A stretch of DNA of 64,000 nt from Cellulomonas sp. WB94 (GCF_003115775.1 NZ_QEES01000002.1:744001-808000); one strand, 5' to 3'; positions 1 to 8,873 are shown, numbered from the stretch's first letter. The notes: a model not told the origin generated them from the letters alone. Numbers and translations: made by a program.

Positions 1-140
1 ATGGCCTCCTTGCGACGGCCGAGCGCCTGGGCGGGCGCCGTGATGCTCTGGCCGCGGCCCGTGGGGGCAACCGTCTCAGAGGTGTAGCTGGTGGGCGTGT
101 CGTCGCCCTCAAGGTCGATGTCGACCGTGGTCTCGGCCAC
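1..140 (-). CDS. rpsI: 30S ribosomal protein S9 (partial, 3' end outside window)
   Basis: This is the N-terminal part of ribosomal protein S9 (uS9), a small-subunit head protein whose C-terminal tail reaches the tRNA-binding site. Only about 46 codons are present. They begin at a GTG (138-140) and encode an acidic, Thr-rich extension starting MAETTVDIDLEGDD and ending in GRRKEA, where the conserved S9 core begins, so the core lies outside the window. It follows rplM by 49 bp on the same strand, the usual rplM-rpsI order. An N-terminal extension of this kind is common in actinobacterial S9. The identification rests on gene order and the GRRKEA motif. Confidence 0.9.
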   Translation of the reverse strand, partial: MAETTVDIDLEGDDTPTSYTSETVAPTGRGQSITAPAQALGRRKEA

Positions 141-189
141 TGGTGGTGTCCTCGCGTCCTGTGTCGTGAATGCTGGCAGTGGCCGAGGC

Positions 190-633
190 CTACTGCGCTA
201 CCTGGGTGATGACGAACGGCTTGGGCTGCTGGGCCGCGTGCGGGTGCTCCGAACCGACGTACACCTTGAGCTTCGAGAGCTGGGCACGTGCGAGCGAGCT
301 CTTCGGGAGCATGCCGCGGACGGCCTTCTCGATCGCGCGCTCGGGGTGCTTCTCGAGGAGCTCGGCGTAGGTGGTCGCACGCAGACCGCCCGGGTAGCCC
401 GAGTGACGGTAGGCGAGCTTGGTCTCGCGCTTGTTGCCGGTGAGGGCGATCTTCTCCGCGTTGATGACGATGACGAAGTCGCCGCCGTCGACGTGAGGAG
501 CAAAGGTCGCCTTGTGCTTGCCGCGCAGCAACGTGGCCACGTGGGTGGCCAGGCGACCCAGGACGACATCGTTCGCGTCGATGATGTGCCAGGTCCGCTC
601 GACGTCGCCGGGCTTCGGGGTGTACGTGCGCAC
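190..633 (-). CDS. rplM: 50S ribosomal protein L13
   Basis: Large-subunit protein uL13, one of the early assembly proteins binding 23S rRNA. The 147-residue product is close to the usual 142-147. It shows the family landmarks W-x-x-IDA near residue 15, LGRLAT, a GDFV..NAEKI strand and a GML-P segment. The start is GTG at 633 ([10 protein letters not shown]). It is the first gene of a unit with rpsI 49 bp downstream. A good promoter lies about 220 nt upstream, so the mRNA has a long untranslated leader. Confidence 0.98.
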   Translation of the reverse strand: MRTYTPKPGDVERTWHIIDANDVVLGRLATHVATLLRGKHKATFAPHVDGGDFVIVINAEKIALTGNKRETKLAYRHSGYPGGLRATTYAELLEKHPERAIEKAVRGMLPKSSLARAQLSKLKVYVGSEHPHAAQQPKPFVITQVAQ

Positions 634-856
634 GGTCTAAGCCTTCGTTTCGTATAGCTGGATGTGTCCACAGCGATGGCCCGCAGGAGGCGGACCCGCC
701 GATGAGTGCTGTCGGTGGAGCATCCCTGGGGGCCGGCGAGTGGGAGCACCGAACCTGACCGTCCGTACTGCGGCCTGCGGATCTGCCGGGAGCAGCTGCT
801 CCTTGCGATCCTCAGAAGCGGCCTCAGTGTGGACGGGAGACGCACAACGACACACC

Positions 857-886
857 AGAGTAGCCGCCGCCGTGCCGCAGGGTCAA
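857..886 (-). promoter_or_regulatory. Putative rplM-rpsI promoter
   Basis: Read on the minus strand, a -35 hexamer TTGACC (881-886) is followed after 18 bp by a -10 hexamer TACTCT (857-862). This is a close match to the actinobacterial housekeeping sigma consensus. Transcription would begin near 850 and leave a leader of about 217 nt before the rplM start at 633. The rest of the gap from 634 to 856 shows no convincing open frame. The -35 lies in the loop of the hairpin assigned to the end of the upstream ABC-F gene, so the two signals overlap. Confidence 0.5.
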
Positions 887-904
887 AACGCTCCGCTGCG
901 GCAC
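872..904 (-). terminator. Hairpin downstream of the ABC-F gene
   Basis: A perfect 9-bp inverted repeat, GTGCCGCAG (872-880) and CTGCGGCAC (896-904), encloses a 15-nt loop and starts 26 nt after the ABC-F stop. No T-run follows, as is usual for actinobacterial terminators, so the call is tentative. Confidence 0.4.
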
Positions 905-930
905 TCCCTCGCACCCCGCGGCCCGCGCCC

Positions 931-2613
931 TCACCGGGCGCGCTTGACGCGACCGGAGTCCCACACGGCCTCGGGGGTCTCGACGACCTCGCCGTCCGCC
1001 CCGAACACCAGGAACCGGTCGAAGCCGCGCGCGAACCACCGGTCGTGCGTCACGGCCATGACCGTCCCCTCGAACGCCTCGAGACCGGCCTCGAGCGCCT
1101 CGGCGGAGTGCAGGTCGAGGTTGTCGGTCGGCTCGTCGAGCAGGAGCAGCGTCGCGCCGCCGAGCTCGAGCAGCAGGATCTGGAACCGCGCCTGCTGCCC
1201 ACCCGACAGCGTCTCGTACGCCTGCTCGGCCGCCGCGACGAGCTCGTAGCGGTCGAGGGCCTTGCTGGCCGGCTCGCGTCCCATGCCGGCCCGGTGCCCG
1301 TCGCCGCGGTGCAGGATCTCGAGCAGCGTGCGCCCGACGAGCTCGGCGTGGTCGTGGTTCTGCGCGAACCAGCCGGGCCGGACCCGGGACCCGAGCACCA
1401 CCCGGCCCGTGTGGGCGACAGGAGTCACGTCCACGTCGCCCGCAGGCTCGTGCTCGGGCGAGGGGTCGGAGCCGCCGGTCGCGAGCAGCCGGAGGAAGTG
1501 CGACTTGCCCGAGCCGTTCGAGCCCAGGACCGCGATGCGCTCGCCGAACCAGACCTCGAGGTCGAACGGCTCCATGAGCCCCGTGAGCTCGAGGCCGGTC
1601 GCGACGACGGCCCGCTTGGCCGTCCGACCACCGCGCAGCCGGACCCGGACGTTCTGCTCGCGCGCCATGACCTGCGGCGGACCCGCCTCCTCGAACTTCC
1701 GCAGCCGCGTCTGGGCCGCTGAGTAGCGCGACGCGAGCCCGTCGTTGAAGGCAGCCTTGTTCTTGAGCGTGAACACGAGCTCCTTGAGCTTCGCGTGCTC
1801 CTCGTCCCAGCGACGCAGGAGCTCCTCGAGCCGCGAGCGCCGGTCCTCGCGCGCCTGCGGGTAGCTCCTGAAGCCGCCACCGTGCACCCAGATGCTCGAA
1901 CCGGACGCCGTCGGCTCGAGCGTCGCGACCTGGGTGGCGGTGCGCGCGAGCAGCTCGCGGTCGTGGCTCACGTACAGCACGGTCTTGGGCGAGGCCGCGA
2001 GCTGGGTCTCGAGCCACCGCTTCGTCGGCACGTCGAGGTAGTTGTCCGGCTCGTCGAGCAGCAGGACCTCCTCGGGCCCGCGCAGCAGCGCCTCGAGGAC
2101 CAGGCGCTTCTGCTCCCCGCCGGACAGGGTGCGCACCTCGCGGTACTGCGCCGCGTCGAAGGGGATCGACAGCACGGCGTCGGTCACCTTGTCCCAGCCC
2201 GCCTCGGCCTCGTAGCCGCCCACGTCGGCCCAGTCGACGAGCGCCGTGGCGTACCGCATCTGCGCGGGCTCGTCGTCGACCTCCATGATCGCGGTCTCCG
2301 CCGCCGCGAGCTCGACGGCGGCATCACGCACGCCCGCCGGGGCCAGCGACGCGAGCAGGTCGCGGATCGAGCGTCCGTCGTCGATGCGACCGACCATCTG
2401 GCGCATGATCCCCAGCCCGCCGCTGCGCACCACGGTGCCGCCGTGCGCGACCTCGTCGCCCGCCACGATCCGCAGGAGCGTGGTCTTGCCCGCACCGTTG
2501 GGGCCCACGAGCGCCACCTTGGCGCCGTCGGCCACGCGCAGGTCGACCTCGTCGAGGAGGGGCCGCCCGTCGGGCAGGAAGTAGCTCACGGCGCTGATGT
2601 CGAGGTGTCCCAC
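931..2613 (-). CDS. ABC-F family ATPase (ribosome-associated translation factor type)
   Basis: A soluble duplicated ABC ATPase with no membrane domain, which places it in the ABC-F class. Those proteins bind the ribosomal E site and act in translation quality control or antibiotic protection. Residues 37-44 (GPNGAGKT) and 364-371 (GSNGSGKS) are the two Walker A motifs. LSGGE (163-167) and LSGGQ (469-473) are the signatures, LDEPDN (186-191) and LDEPTDN (492-498) the Walker B regions, and VSHDR/VTHDR the switch histidines. The charged linker at about 250-330 is the P-site tRNA-interaction motif region. The start is GTG at 2613. The second site of the first domain reads LDEPDN instead of LDEPTN. 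Whether it gives drug resistance cannot be told from sequence. Confidence 0.9.
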   Translation of the reverse strand: MGHLDISAVSYFLPDGRPLLDEVDLRVADGAKVALVGPNGAGKTTLLRIVAGDEVAHGGTVVRSGGLGIMRQMVGRIDDGRSIRDLLASLAPAGVRDAAVELAAAETAIMEVDDEPAQMRYATALVDWADVGGYEAEAGWDKVTDAVLSIPFDAAQYREVRTLSGGEQKRLVLEALLRGPEEVLLLDEPDNYLDVPTKRWLETQLAASPKTVLYVSHDRELLARTATQVATLEPTASGSSIWVHGGGFRSYPQAREDRRSRLEELLRRWDEEHAKLKELVFTLKNKAAFNDGLASRYSAAQTRLRKFEEAGPPQVMAREQNVRVRLRGGRTAKRAVVATGLELTGLMEPFDLEVWFGERIAVLGSNGSGKSHFLRLLATGGSDPSPEHEPAGDVDVTPVAHTGRVVLGSRVRPGWFAQNHDHAELVGRTLLEILHRGDGHRAGMGREPASKALDRYELVAAAEQAYETLSGGQQARFQILLLELGGATLLLLDEPTDNLDLHSAEALEAGLEAFEGTVMAVTHDRWFARGFDRFLVFGADGEVVETPEAVWDSGRVKRAR

Positions 2614-2696
2614 GCCGACCAGTGTCCCTGGCGACCTACGAGCGCGTCGAACTCATAGCGCGAGCAGGGTGGCCCGGGTGGTGCCATCGTGGAGTC

Positions 2697-3149
2697 ATGA
2701 GCAACGACACGTCTTCCGCGGGCGACGACCTGACCGGTGGGTCGGAGAACGACAGCGACCAGCTGCCGATGGAGGACACGCTTCTTGACCGCGGCGTCGA
2801 CGACCTCCTCGACGAGGGGTACGTCGCGCCGGAGCGAGCGCGCACCAACCACTACGGCGAGACCGCGTGGGAGCAGCTGCACCGCGAGACGCTCGACCAG
2901 CGCCTCGCCGAGGAGGAGCCCGAGGTCTGGACCGTCCACCCGCGCATGGACCCCGCGCGGGAGCCCGACCGTGCGGGACGGCTCGTCGCGGACGAGCAGG
3001 CCGTCGAGGCCGGCGGCAACGACGAGTTCGCGGTCGACGCCGGGATCTCCGGCGGCGCCGCCAGTGCCGAGGAGGCGGCGGTGCACCTCATCGAGGAGGA
3101 GTACACGACCGAGGAGGACGAGACCCAGGACCAGGGCGACGAGGCCTGA
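2697..3149 (+). CDS. DUF5709 family protein
   Basis: A 150-residue, strongly acidic protein of unknown function that matches the actinobacterial DUF5709 style, including the core LLDRGVDDLLDEGY-xxPER near residue 30 and an acidic tail rich in Glu. There is no signal peptide or membrane segment, so it is probably cytoplasmic. The start chosen is ATG at 2697 (MSNDTSS). A -10-like CATCGT lies 6 nt upstream of it and there is only a weak GGAG, so initiation may be leaderless. It is divergent from the ABC-F gene and convergent with truA. Confidence 0.8.
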   Translation: MSNDTSSAGDDLTGGSENDSDQLPMEDTLLDRGVDDLLDEGYVAPERARTNHYGETAWEQLHRETLDQRLAEEEPEVWTVHPRMDPAREPDRAGRLVADEQAVEAGGNDEFAVDAGISGGAASAEEAAVHLIEEEYTTEEDETQDQGDEA

Positions 3150-3158
3150 TCCGGCGCG

Positions 3159-4067
3159 TCAGCAGGTCTCGACCGCCGCGTCCGGGTCACGGCGCAGCGA
3201 GTCGACGTCCTCGGCCGAGCGGATCGCACGCGTCCGTTCGGCGCGATCGGCGAGCTCGTCGTCCGGCGGGTAGGTGACCTCCTCGAGCGTGAGGCCCAGC
3301 GCGGGCACCACGACGTTCCCGGGGTCGCGCTGCCTCCCGGCGAGCAGGTCGGCGGGCCAGCGAACCTGTCGGCGCCCCTCCCCGACCGCGAGGCTGGCGC
3401 CCACGAGCGCGCGCACCATGCTGTGGCAGAAGGCGTCGGCCTGCACGTGCGCGACGACGAGTCCCGCGTCGGGGCCGTCGACGGGTCGCTGCCAGGTCAG
3501 CACCTCGAGCGTGCGGATCGTCGTCGCCCCGACCCGCGGCCTGCAGAACGCCGCGAAGTCGTGGCGTCCGAGCAGCGCCCGCGCGGCCGCGTCCATCGCC
3601 TCGTCGTCGAGCTGGTGGGAGTGCCACAGGACGTGGGACCGCCGCAGCGGGTCGCGCAACGTCGCGTCGTCGCACACGCGGTAGACGTAGCGGCGGCGCA
3701 GCGCCGAGAAGCGGGCGTCGAAGCCCGGGTGGGCGACGCTGACGCGGTGCGCGACGACGTCCGGAGGCAGCAGCCCACCGAGCCGCGTGACGAGGACGTC
3801 CTCGGCGCTGCGTGACGACCGCCCGGGGACCGCGAGCCAGGTGTCGACCGGCACGTCGACGTGCGCCACCTGACCCCGCGCGTGCACGCCGGCGTCAGTG
3901 CGCCCGGCGACCGTGACCCGCAGGTGGTCGAGGTGCAGCACCGTCGCGAGCGCCTCCTCGAGCACTCCCTGGACGGTGCGCAGCGCCGGCTGCACCGCCC
4001 AGCCGGCGAACCGGGTGCCGTCGTAGGCGAGGTCGAGTCGGAGCCGTACCGTGTTCACGCCCGACAC
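3159..4067 (-). CDS. truA: tRNA pseudouridine(38-40) synthase
   Basis: TruA converts uridines 38-40 of the tRNA anticodon arm to pseudouridine. The catalytic aspartate is in AGRTDAGVHA (Asp58). Further family features are the N-terminal LAYDGTRFAGWAxQ and the C-terminal FCHSMVRALVGASLAVGEG segment. The length of 302 residues is slightly above average because of a C-terminal tail. The long frame starts at GTG 4067; GTG 4058 (MNTVRLRLDLAYDG) is an equally good alternative and has a TACCGT -10-like hexamer 7 nt upstream. In many genomes truA follows rplQ; here a ROK kinase and a hydrolase lie between them. Confidence 0.95.
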   Translation of the reverse strand: MSGVNTVRLRLDLAYDGTRFAGWAVQPALRTVQGVLEEALATVLHLDHLRVTVAGRTDAGVHARGQVAHVDVPVDTWLAVPGRSSRSAEDVLVTRLGGLLPPDVVAHRVSVAHPGFDARFSALRRRYVYRVCDDATLRDPLRRSHVLWHSHQLDDEAMDAAARALLGRHDFAAFCRPRVGATTIRTLEVLTWQRPVDGPDAGLVVAHVQADAFCHSMVRALVGASLAVGEGRRQVRWPADLLAGRQRDPGNVVVPALGLTLEEVTYPPDDELADRAERTRAIRSAEDVDSLRRDPDAAVETC

Positions 4068-4101
4068 GGTAGCCCGCTCCGGCCCCCGCTACCGTGAGCA
4101 G

Positions 4102-4893
4102 GTGACATCGAGCACCCCGGTCGCCCCGAGCGGCCGACCCGTCTTCACGCTCGCCGTCGACTGCGGCGGCAGCGGCATCAAGGCGTCGGTCCTGGATGCG
4201 GCCGGCACGCTGCACGCGCCACCGATCCGGGTGCCCACCCCCTACCCGCTGCCGCCCGCCCTGCTCATCGAGACGGTCGCCGAGATCGCCGCCCGGCTCC
4301 CCCGCGCCGATCGGCTCACGGTCGGCATGCCGGGCATGATCCGGCACGGTGTCGTCGTCGCGACGCCGCACTACGTCACCACGGCCGGTCCGCACACCCG
4401 CGTCGACCCGGCACTCGTCGTCAGCTGGGCCGGCTACGACATCCGCGCCGCGCTCGAGCGCCGCCTCGGCGTCCCGACCCTCGTCCTCAACGACGCCGAG
4501 GTCCACGGTGCCGGCGTCATCTCGGGGACCGGGGTCGAGCTCGTCCTGACTCTCGGGACCGGCCTGGGCTCGGCGCTGTTCGACGGCGGAGTCCTCGCCC
4601 CGCACCTCGAGCTCTCGCACGCACCGATCCGGCGCGGCACGACCTACGACTCCTACATCGGTGAGATCGAGCGGGCCAGGCTGGGCGACCCCCGCTGGTC
4701 CGGTCGTGTCCGCCGGGCCGTCGAGGGCCTGCGGCCCGTGTTCTGCTGGGACCGGCTCTACCTGGGCGGCGGGAACTCGCGCCGGATCATCCCGCAGGCG
4801 CTCGAACGTCTCGGCGACGACGTCGTCGTCGTCCCGAACCAGGCCGGCATCGTCGGTGGCGTCCGCGCGTGGGAGCTTCGCTCGTCGGTGTGA
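4102..4893 (+). CDS. ROK-family sugar kinase, probable polyphosphate glucokinase
   Basis: A 263-residue cytoplasmic kinase of the ROK/hexokinase fold. The phosphate-1 loop is VDCGGSGIK (about 19-27). LNDAEVHGAG near the middle holds the likely catalytic Asp, and LTLGTGLGSALF is the adenosine/phosphate-2 region. The following LAPHLELSHAPIRRGTTYDSYIGE resembles actinobacterial polyphosphate/ATP glucokinase, which phosphorylates glucose using polyphosphate. Substrate and phosphoryl donor cannot be proven here; another ROK sugar kinase is possible. The start is GTG at 4102 without a clear ribosome site but with TACCGT 6 nt upstream, so it may be leaderless. It is divergent from truA with a gap of only 34 bp. 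Confidence 0.75.
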   Translation: MTSSTPVAPSGRPVFTLAVDCGGSGIKASVLDAAGTLHAPPIRVPTPYPLPPALLIETVAEIAARLPRADRLTVGMPGMIRHGVVVATPHYVTTAGPHTRVDPALVVSWAGYDIRAALERRLGVPTLVLNDAEVHGAGVISGTGVELVLTLGTGLGSALFDGGVLAPHLELSHAPIRRGTTYDSYIGEIERARLGDPRWSGRVRRAVEGLRPVFCWDRLYLGGGNSRRIIPQALERLGDDVVVVPNQAGIVGGVRAWELRSSV

Positions 4894-4908
4894 CGCGCCC
4901 GGCGCCCC

Positions 4909-5621
4909 TCACCGCTGCAGCGCGTCCAGAGCCTCGAGGACCACGCGTGTGAACCGTACGGGGGCGACGAGGCTGACCAGGTGGGTGGCGCCCGGAACGA
5001 CGACGAGGCGACCGTCCCGGCACGCCGCCAGGTAGCGACGCTCCTCCCCCGGAAGTGGTCGTACCGCCCGTTGACGAGCCACACCGGCACGTCGATGCGG
5101 GCCAGGTCGTCGACCGGCCGGGCCGCGGACACGGCGCGCAGCACGTCCCGGCCCACGTCGAGGGCGAACCCGCCCGCTCCGACGTCACGCGCCCCCGCCG
5201 GCGGCAGCGCGAGGTCGACCATCAGCTGGTTCAGTCGCGCGCCCTCGTCGGGCAGGCGGGCGATGGCCCGGACCGCGAGCTCCCACGCACCGACGAGCGG
5301 TCGCAGCGGCCGCGTCGAGCAGGCGGCAACGACGAGGCCGGCGACCTGCCCCGGATGGCGCGCGGCATGCGCGATCCCCACGTAGCCGCCGAGCGAGAGC
5401 CCCACCACGAGCGCTCGGCCTCCGACGTCGTCCACACCGCGGGTGACCGCGTCGATGGCGCCGTCCCACGTGAACCGCTCGCCGCACCGCCGACCGTGCC
5501 CCGGCAGGTCGACCGCGACCGCCGGGTGACCGACCGCCTCGACGGCCGCCACCTGGGCGCGCCACATCGTGCGCGAGGTACGCAGGCCGTGCAGGAACAC
5601 GACGGGCAGCTCAGCGGCCAT
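4909..5621 (-). pseudogene. Alpha/beta hydrolase with a C-terminal frameshift
   Basis: An alpha/beta-hydrolase fold enzyme. The N-terminal part reads VVFLHGL (oxyanion region), DLPGHG, and the nucleophile elbow VVGLSLGG (Ser76 from the ATG at 5621). VPVWLVNGRYDHF supplies the acid Asp. Directly after this the open frame goes out of register and runs to 4758 as a low-complexity Ser/Arg tail over the ROK gene. Adding one base at the five-C run 5046-5050 restores EERRYLAACRDGRLVVVPGA followed by THLV, with the catalytic His, and a stop at 4909, 15 bp past the ROK gene. The intact protein would be about 237 residues. The start is ATG 5621 with GGAGG 4 nt upstream. It is either a true frameshift or a sequencing slip in the homopolymer. 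Confidence 0.8.
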
Positions 5622-5690
5622 CACGCCTCCGCACGGGTCGCAGCAGACCCGACCGGCGGCCTGGTCCCCGTCCGAGGTTAGCGTCGAGAC

Positions 5691-5734
5691 GACGACGGCC
5701 CGGCAGGGGATCTGTCCCCGGCCGGGCCGTCGTG
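5691..5734 (-). terminator. Terminator of the rpoA-rplQ unit
   Basis: A 13-bp perfect stem, ACGACGGCCCGGC (5692-5704) with GCCGGGCCGTCGT (5721-5733), is topped by a second GGGGA/TCCCC stem with loop TCTG. It starts 20 nt after the rplQ stop and is the strongest hairpin nearby. It could also serve transcripts from the other side. Confidence 0.75.
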
Positions 5735-5753
5735 CGTGTCGTGCTGGTGCTGC

Positions 5754-6455
5754 TCAGGCCTCTTCGGTGTCGGCGGCCTGCGCCTTGGCGCCACCGGCCG
5801 GCACGAAGCCAGCGGCCTCGGCGGCCTCGGCCGTCGCGAACCAGACCTCGGCGACGGTCGCGTCGTACCACTGCGAGCCCTCGACGTGGTACTTCATCGA
5901 GTCCTCGTTGCCCTTGACCGTGAAGCCCTCGGGCACGTCCTCGCCCTTGTACGAGCCCTCGCCGTACGGCTGGGTGCTCGCGGACTCCTCGACGACCTCG
6001 GCCGGCGCGTCGACGACGGTCGCCGGGGCGGCCTTCTTCGGGGCCGACTTCTTGGCGGCCTTCTCGGCCTCCTTGACGACAGCCTGCTTCGGCGAGAGCG
6101 GCTCGAGGACGAGCTCGATCACGGCCATGGGCGCGTTGTCGCCCTTACGGGCACCGATCTTCGTGATGCGGGTGTAGCCACCCTGACGCTCCGCGACTGC
6201 GGGGGCGATCTCGGTGAACAGCGCGTGGACGACGGACTTGTCCCGAACGACGGTCATGACGCGGCGGCGCGCGTGCAGGTCTCCACGCTTCGCGAACGTG
6301 ATGAGCCGCTCGGCGAGCGGGCGAAGGCGCTTGGCCTTGGCCTCGGTCGTCGTGATGCGCTTGTGCTCGAACAGTGACGTGGCCAGGTTGGCCAGGATCA
6401 GCCGCTCGTGCGCCGGACCGCCACCGAGGCGGGGACCCTTGGTGGGCGTAGGCAT
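5754..6455 (-). CDS. rplQ: 50S ribosomal protein L17 with extra C-terminal domain
   Basis: Large-subunit protein bL17. Residues 1-118 are the standard protein ([35 protein letters not shown]). The product is 233 residues long, about twice the usual size. After an Ala/Lys linker (about 122-160) comes a separate domain at about 163-220 with YKG, VKGN, MKYHV, WYDAT and VWFAT-x-EAAEAAGF. This pattern resembles the so-called sunset domain seen on some actinobacterial ribosomal and secreted proteins. The start is ATG at 6455. It follows rpoA by 74 bp and ends in a strong terminator, so the two probably share a transcript. Confidence 0.95.
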   Translation of the reverse strand: MPTPTKGPRLGGGPAHERLILANLATSLFEHKRITTTEAKAKRLRPLAERLITFAKRGDLHARRRVMTVVRDKSVVHALFTEIAPAVAERQGGYTRITKIGARKGDNAPMAVIELVLEPLSPKQAVVKEAEKAAKKSAPKKAAPATVVDAPAEVVEESASTQPYGEGSYKGEDVPEGFTVKGNEDSMKYHVEGSQWYDATVAEVWFATAEAAEAAGFVPAGGAKAQAADTEEA

Positions 6456-6529
6456 GATCTATTGCTCCTTGCGTTCCAGTGATGGGCTACGCGCGGCACC
6501 CGACGAGGGGTTCCGCGCATCCCCCGGCG

Positions 6530-7543
6530 TCAGTACTGCTCGTCCTCGGTGAAGTCACCCTCGTCGGCGTCGTAGTAACCGGCGGCGGCGGTCGGGTCGA
6601 AGTCGAGCGGGCTGTCCTTGAGCGACAGGCCGAGCTCGGCAAGCTTCTCCTTGACCTCGGTGATCGACTTCGCACCGAAGTTGCGGATGTCGAGGAGGTC
6701 GGCCTCGCTGCGCGCCACGAGCTCGCCCACCGAGTGGATGCCCTCGCGCTTGAGGCAGTTGTAGGACCGGATCGTCAGCTGCAGGTCCTCGATCGGCAGT
6801 GCGAGGTCAGCGGCGAGAGCGGCGTCCGTCGGCGACGGGCCGATCTCGATGCCCTCGGCCTCGACGTTGAGCTCGCGGGCGAGCCCGAACAGCTCGACGA
6901 GCGTCCGGCCGGCCGACGCGAGCGCGTCGCGGGGGCTGATGGCCTGCTTCGTCTCGACGTCGACGATGAGCTTGTCGAAGTCGGTCCGCTGCTCGACACG
7001 CGTCGCCTCGACCTTGTAGGTCACCTTGAGGACCGGCGAGTAGATCGAGTCGACCGGCACGCGGCCGATCTCGGCGTCGTAGGACTTGTTCTGGTTCGCC
7101 GAGACGTACCCGCGGCCGCGCTCGACCGTGAGCTCGATCTCGAGCTTGCCCTTCTCGTTGATCGTCGCGAGGTGGAGGTCGGGGTTGTGCACCTCGACGC
7201 CCGCCGGCGGGACGATGTCCGCAGCCGTGACGGCGCCGCCACCCTGCTTGCGCAGGTACATGACGACGGGCTCGTCGTTCTCCGAGGAGACCACGAGCTG
7301 CTTGATGTTGAGGATGATCTCGGTGACGTCTTCCTTCACGCCCGGGATCGTCGAGAACTCGTGCAGGACTCCGTCGACGCGGATGGACGTGACTGCGGCC
7401 CCCGGGATCGAGGAGAGCAGGGTCCGACGCAGCGAGTTGCCGAGCGTGTAGCCGAAGCCAGGCTCGAGGGGCTCGATGGAGAACCGCGAGCGGTACTCCG
7501 AGATGACCTCTTCGGTCAGGGTGGGGCGCTGTGCGATGAGCAC
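6530..7543 (-). CDS. rpoA: DNA-directed RNA polymerase subunit alpha
   Basis: The alpha subunit dimerises to scaffold RNA polymerase assembly, and its C-terminal domain touches UP elements and activators. The 337 residues hold the N-terminal dimerisation domain (about 1-225, with [21 protein letters not shown]) and the C-terminal helix-hairpin-helix domain ([19 protein letters not shown] and [19 protein letters not shown]). An acidic tail ends the protein. The start is GTG at 7543. It lies after rpsK, separated by 137 bp with a strong hairpin, and is followed by rplQ. rpsD, which often sits just upstream, is not here. Confidence 0.98.
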   Translation of the reverse strand: MLIAQRPTLTEEVISEYRSRFSIEPLEPGFGYTLGNSLRRTLLSSIPGAAVTSIRVDGVLHEFSTIPGVKEDVTEIILNIKQLVVSSENDEPVVMYLRKQGGGAVTAADIVPPAGVEVHNPDLHLATINEKGKLEIELTVERGRGYVSANQNKSYDAEIGRVPVDSIYSPVLKVTYKVEATRVEQRTDFDKLIVDVETKQAISPRDALASAGRTLVELFGLARELNVEAEGIEIGPSPTDAALAADLALPIEDLQLTIRSYNCLKREGIHSVGELVARSEADLLDIRNFGAKSITEVKEKLAELGLSLKDSPLDFDPTAAAGYYDADEGDFTEDEQY

Positions 7544-7635
7544 GGTGTGCTTCCTCTCAGCGGGCGTCCGCCATATGACGCCGCGCAGTACTGCAACCCG
7601 GCCAGGTCTCGGTCTACCCGGTCAGGCAAGTCCGG

Positions 7636-7670
7636 GCGGTCCGGCGCGAGGTCTCCTCGCGCCGGACCGC
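7636..7670 (-). terminator. Strong hairpin between rpsK and rpoA
   Basis: A perfect 15-bp stem, GCGGTCCGGCGCGAG (7636-7650) with CTCGCGCCGGACCGC (7656-7670) and loop GTCTC, begins 10 nt after the rpsK stop. It would end or attenuate the infA-rpmJ-rpsM-rpsK transcript before rpoA. No T-run follows. Confidence 0.65.
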
Positions 7671-7680
7671 CTGCTCGAGA

Positions 7681-8082
7681 TCAGACCCGGCGACGCTTCG
7701 GCGGGCGGCAGCCGTTGTGCGCCTGCGGGGTGACGTCCTGGATCGAGCCGACCTCGAGGCCGGTCGCCTGGAGCGAGCGGATCGCGGTCTCGCGGCCCGA
7801 GCCGGGGCCCTTGACGAAGACGTCGACCTTCTTCATGCCGTGCTCCTGCGCACGACGCGCGGCAGCCTCAGCAGCGAGCTGGGCGGCGAACGGCGTCGAC
7901 TTGCGCGAGCCCTTGAAGCCGACCTGGCCCGACGAGGCCCAGGCGATCACGGCACCCGAGGGGTCGGTGATGGAGACGATGGTGTTGTTGAACGTGCTCT
8001 TGATGTGCGCCTGGCCGTGGGAGACGTTCTTCTTCTCCTTGCGGCGCGGCTTGCGAACTGCTGCACGAGTCTTCGGGGGCAT
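7681..8082 (-). CDS. rpsK: 30S ribosomal protein S11
   Basis: Small-subunit platform protein uS11, near the mRNA exit and the E site. The 133-residue product is of normal size and carries the basic start [20 protein letters not shown], then [29 protein letters not shown] and the highly conserved C-terminal [18 protein letters not shown]. The start is ATG at 8082. It follows rpsM by 105 bp and is the last gene before a strong hairpin. Confidence 0.98.
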   Translation of the reverse strand: MPPKTRAAVRKPRRKEKKNVSHGQAHIKSTFNNTIVSITDPSGAVIAWASSGQVGFKGSRKSTPFAAQLAAEAAARRAQEHGMKKVDVFVKGPGSGRETAIRSLQATGLEVGSIQDVTPQAHNGCRPPKRRRV

Positions 8083-8187
8083 CTGCGGTTTCTCTCTCGT
8101 TCTCCGGCTGTCGCCAGGGTCGTGATGTCGGTGGTCCCGACGCGTGGGCGGCGGCGCGTGCTGCGCCGACCGGGCCCTGCGCCGGTG

Positions 8188-8568
8188 CTACTTCCGGCCG
8201 GCCTTCTTCTTGCCGGCGACGGTGCGCTTCGGACCCTTGCGGGTACGCGCGTTGGTCTTGGTGCGCTGTCCGTGCACGGGAAGGCCACGGCGGTGCCGCA
8301 GGCCCTGGTAGCAACCGATCTCGACCTTGCGGCGGATGTCCGCAGCAACCTCGCGGCGGAGGTCGCCCTCGAGCTTGTAGTTGCCCTCGAGGTAGTCACG
8401 AAGGACGACGAGCGTCGCGTCGTCGAGGTCCTTGACGCGGAGGTCCGGGCTGATGCCCGTCGCGGCCAGCGTCTGGTGCGCGCGGGTACGACCGACGCCG
8501 TAGATGTAGGTGAGCGCGATCTCGAGCCGCTTCTCGCGGGGGAGGTCGACGCCGACAAGACGTGCCAT
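8188..8568 (-). CDS. rpsM: 30S ribosomal protein S13
   Basis: Small-subunit head protein uS13, which forms inter-subunit bridges and contacts P-site tRNA. The 126 residues start at ATG 8568 with [20 protein letters not shown], followed by YGVGRTRA and the C-terminal [19 protein letters not shown]. The same frame is open further upstream, but only this start gives the normal S13 N-terminus. It lies between rpmJ and rpsK in the alpha operon. Confidence 0.98.
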   Translation of the reverse strand: MARLVGVDLPREKRLEIALTYIYGVGRTRAHQTLAATGISPDLRVKDLDDATLVVLRDYLEGNYKLEGDLRREVAADIRRKVEIGCYQGLRHRRGLPVHGQRTKTNARTRKGPKRTVAGKKKAGRK

Positions 8569-8759
8569 GTGTCTGGTGACTCCTGTACTGCATCGGAGGT
8601 CTGCCGCACTGCCCTCCCGCGTGCTGCGGGCCTCGGCCTCCGACCGAGGGTGCACCGGTGCCGACCGAAGGGCCGGTGCCGGAGTGGCGGTGCGCTTGCT
8701 GGTCCTGGCCGGGGCCGGGACCGGTGGTGCTGCTCGGGTGCGCCCCGAGCGTCAGGGCA

Positions 8760-8873
8760 TCAGCCCTGGCGCTGCTTGTGGCGCAGGTTCTCGCAGATCA
8801 CCTGGACGCGACCGTGCCGGCGGATCACCTTGCACTTGTCGCAGATCTTCTTGACGCTGGGCTTGACCTTCAT
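8760..8873 (-). CDS. rpmJ: 50S ribosomal protein L36
   Basis: A 37-residue zinc-ribbon ribosomal protein (bL36) near the peptidyl-transferase region. It begins [20 protein letters not shown] at ATG 8873 and ends KQRQG before TGA at 8760. The four zinc ligands Cys11, Cys14, Cys27 and His32 are all present, so this is the zinc-binding form. It sits between infA and rpsM as in most bacteria. Confidence 0.97.
   Translation of the reverse strand: MKVKPSVKKICDKCKVIRRHGRVQVICENLRHKQRQG

Noticed and set aside
4758-4908. Hydrolase C-terminal Ser/Arg-rich tail read to 4758
   Set aside because: It is the out-of-register reading after the frameshift and overlaps the ROK gene; the restored frame ends at 4909 with the catalytic His.
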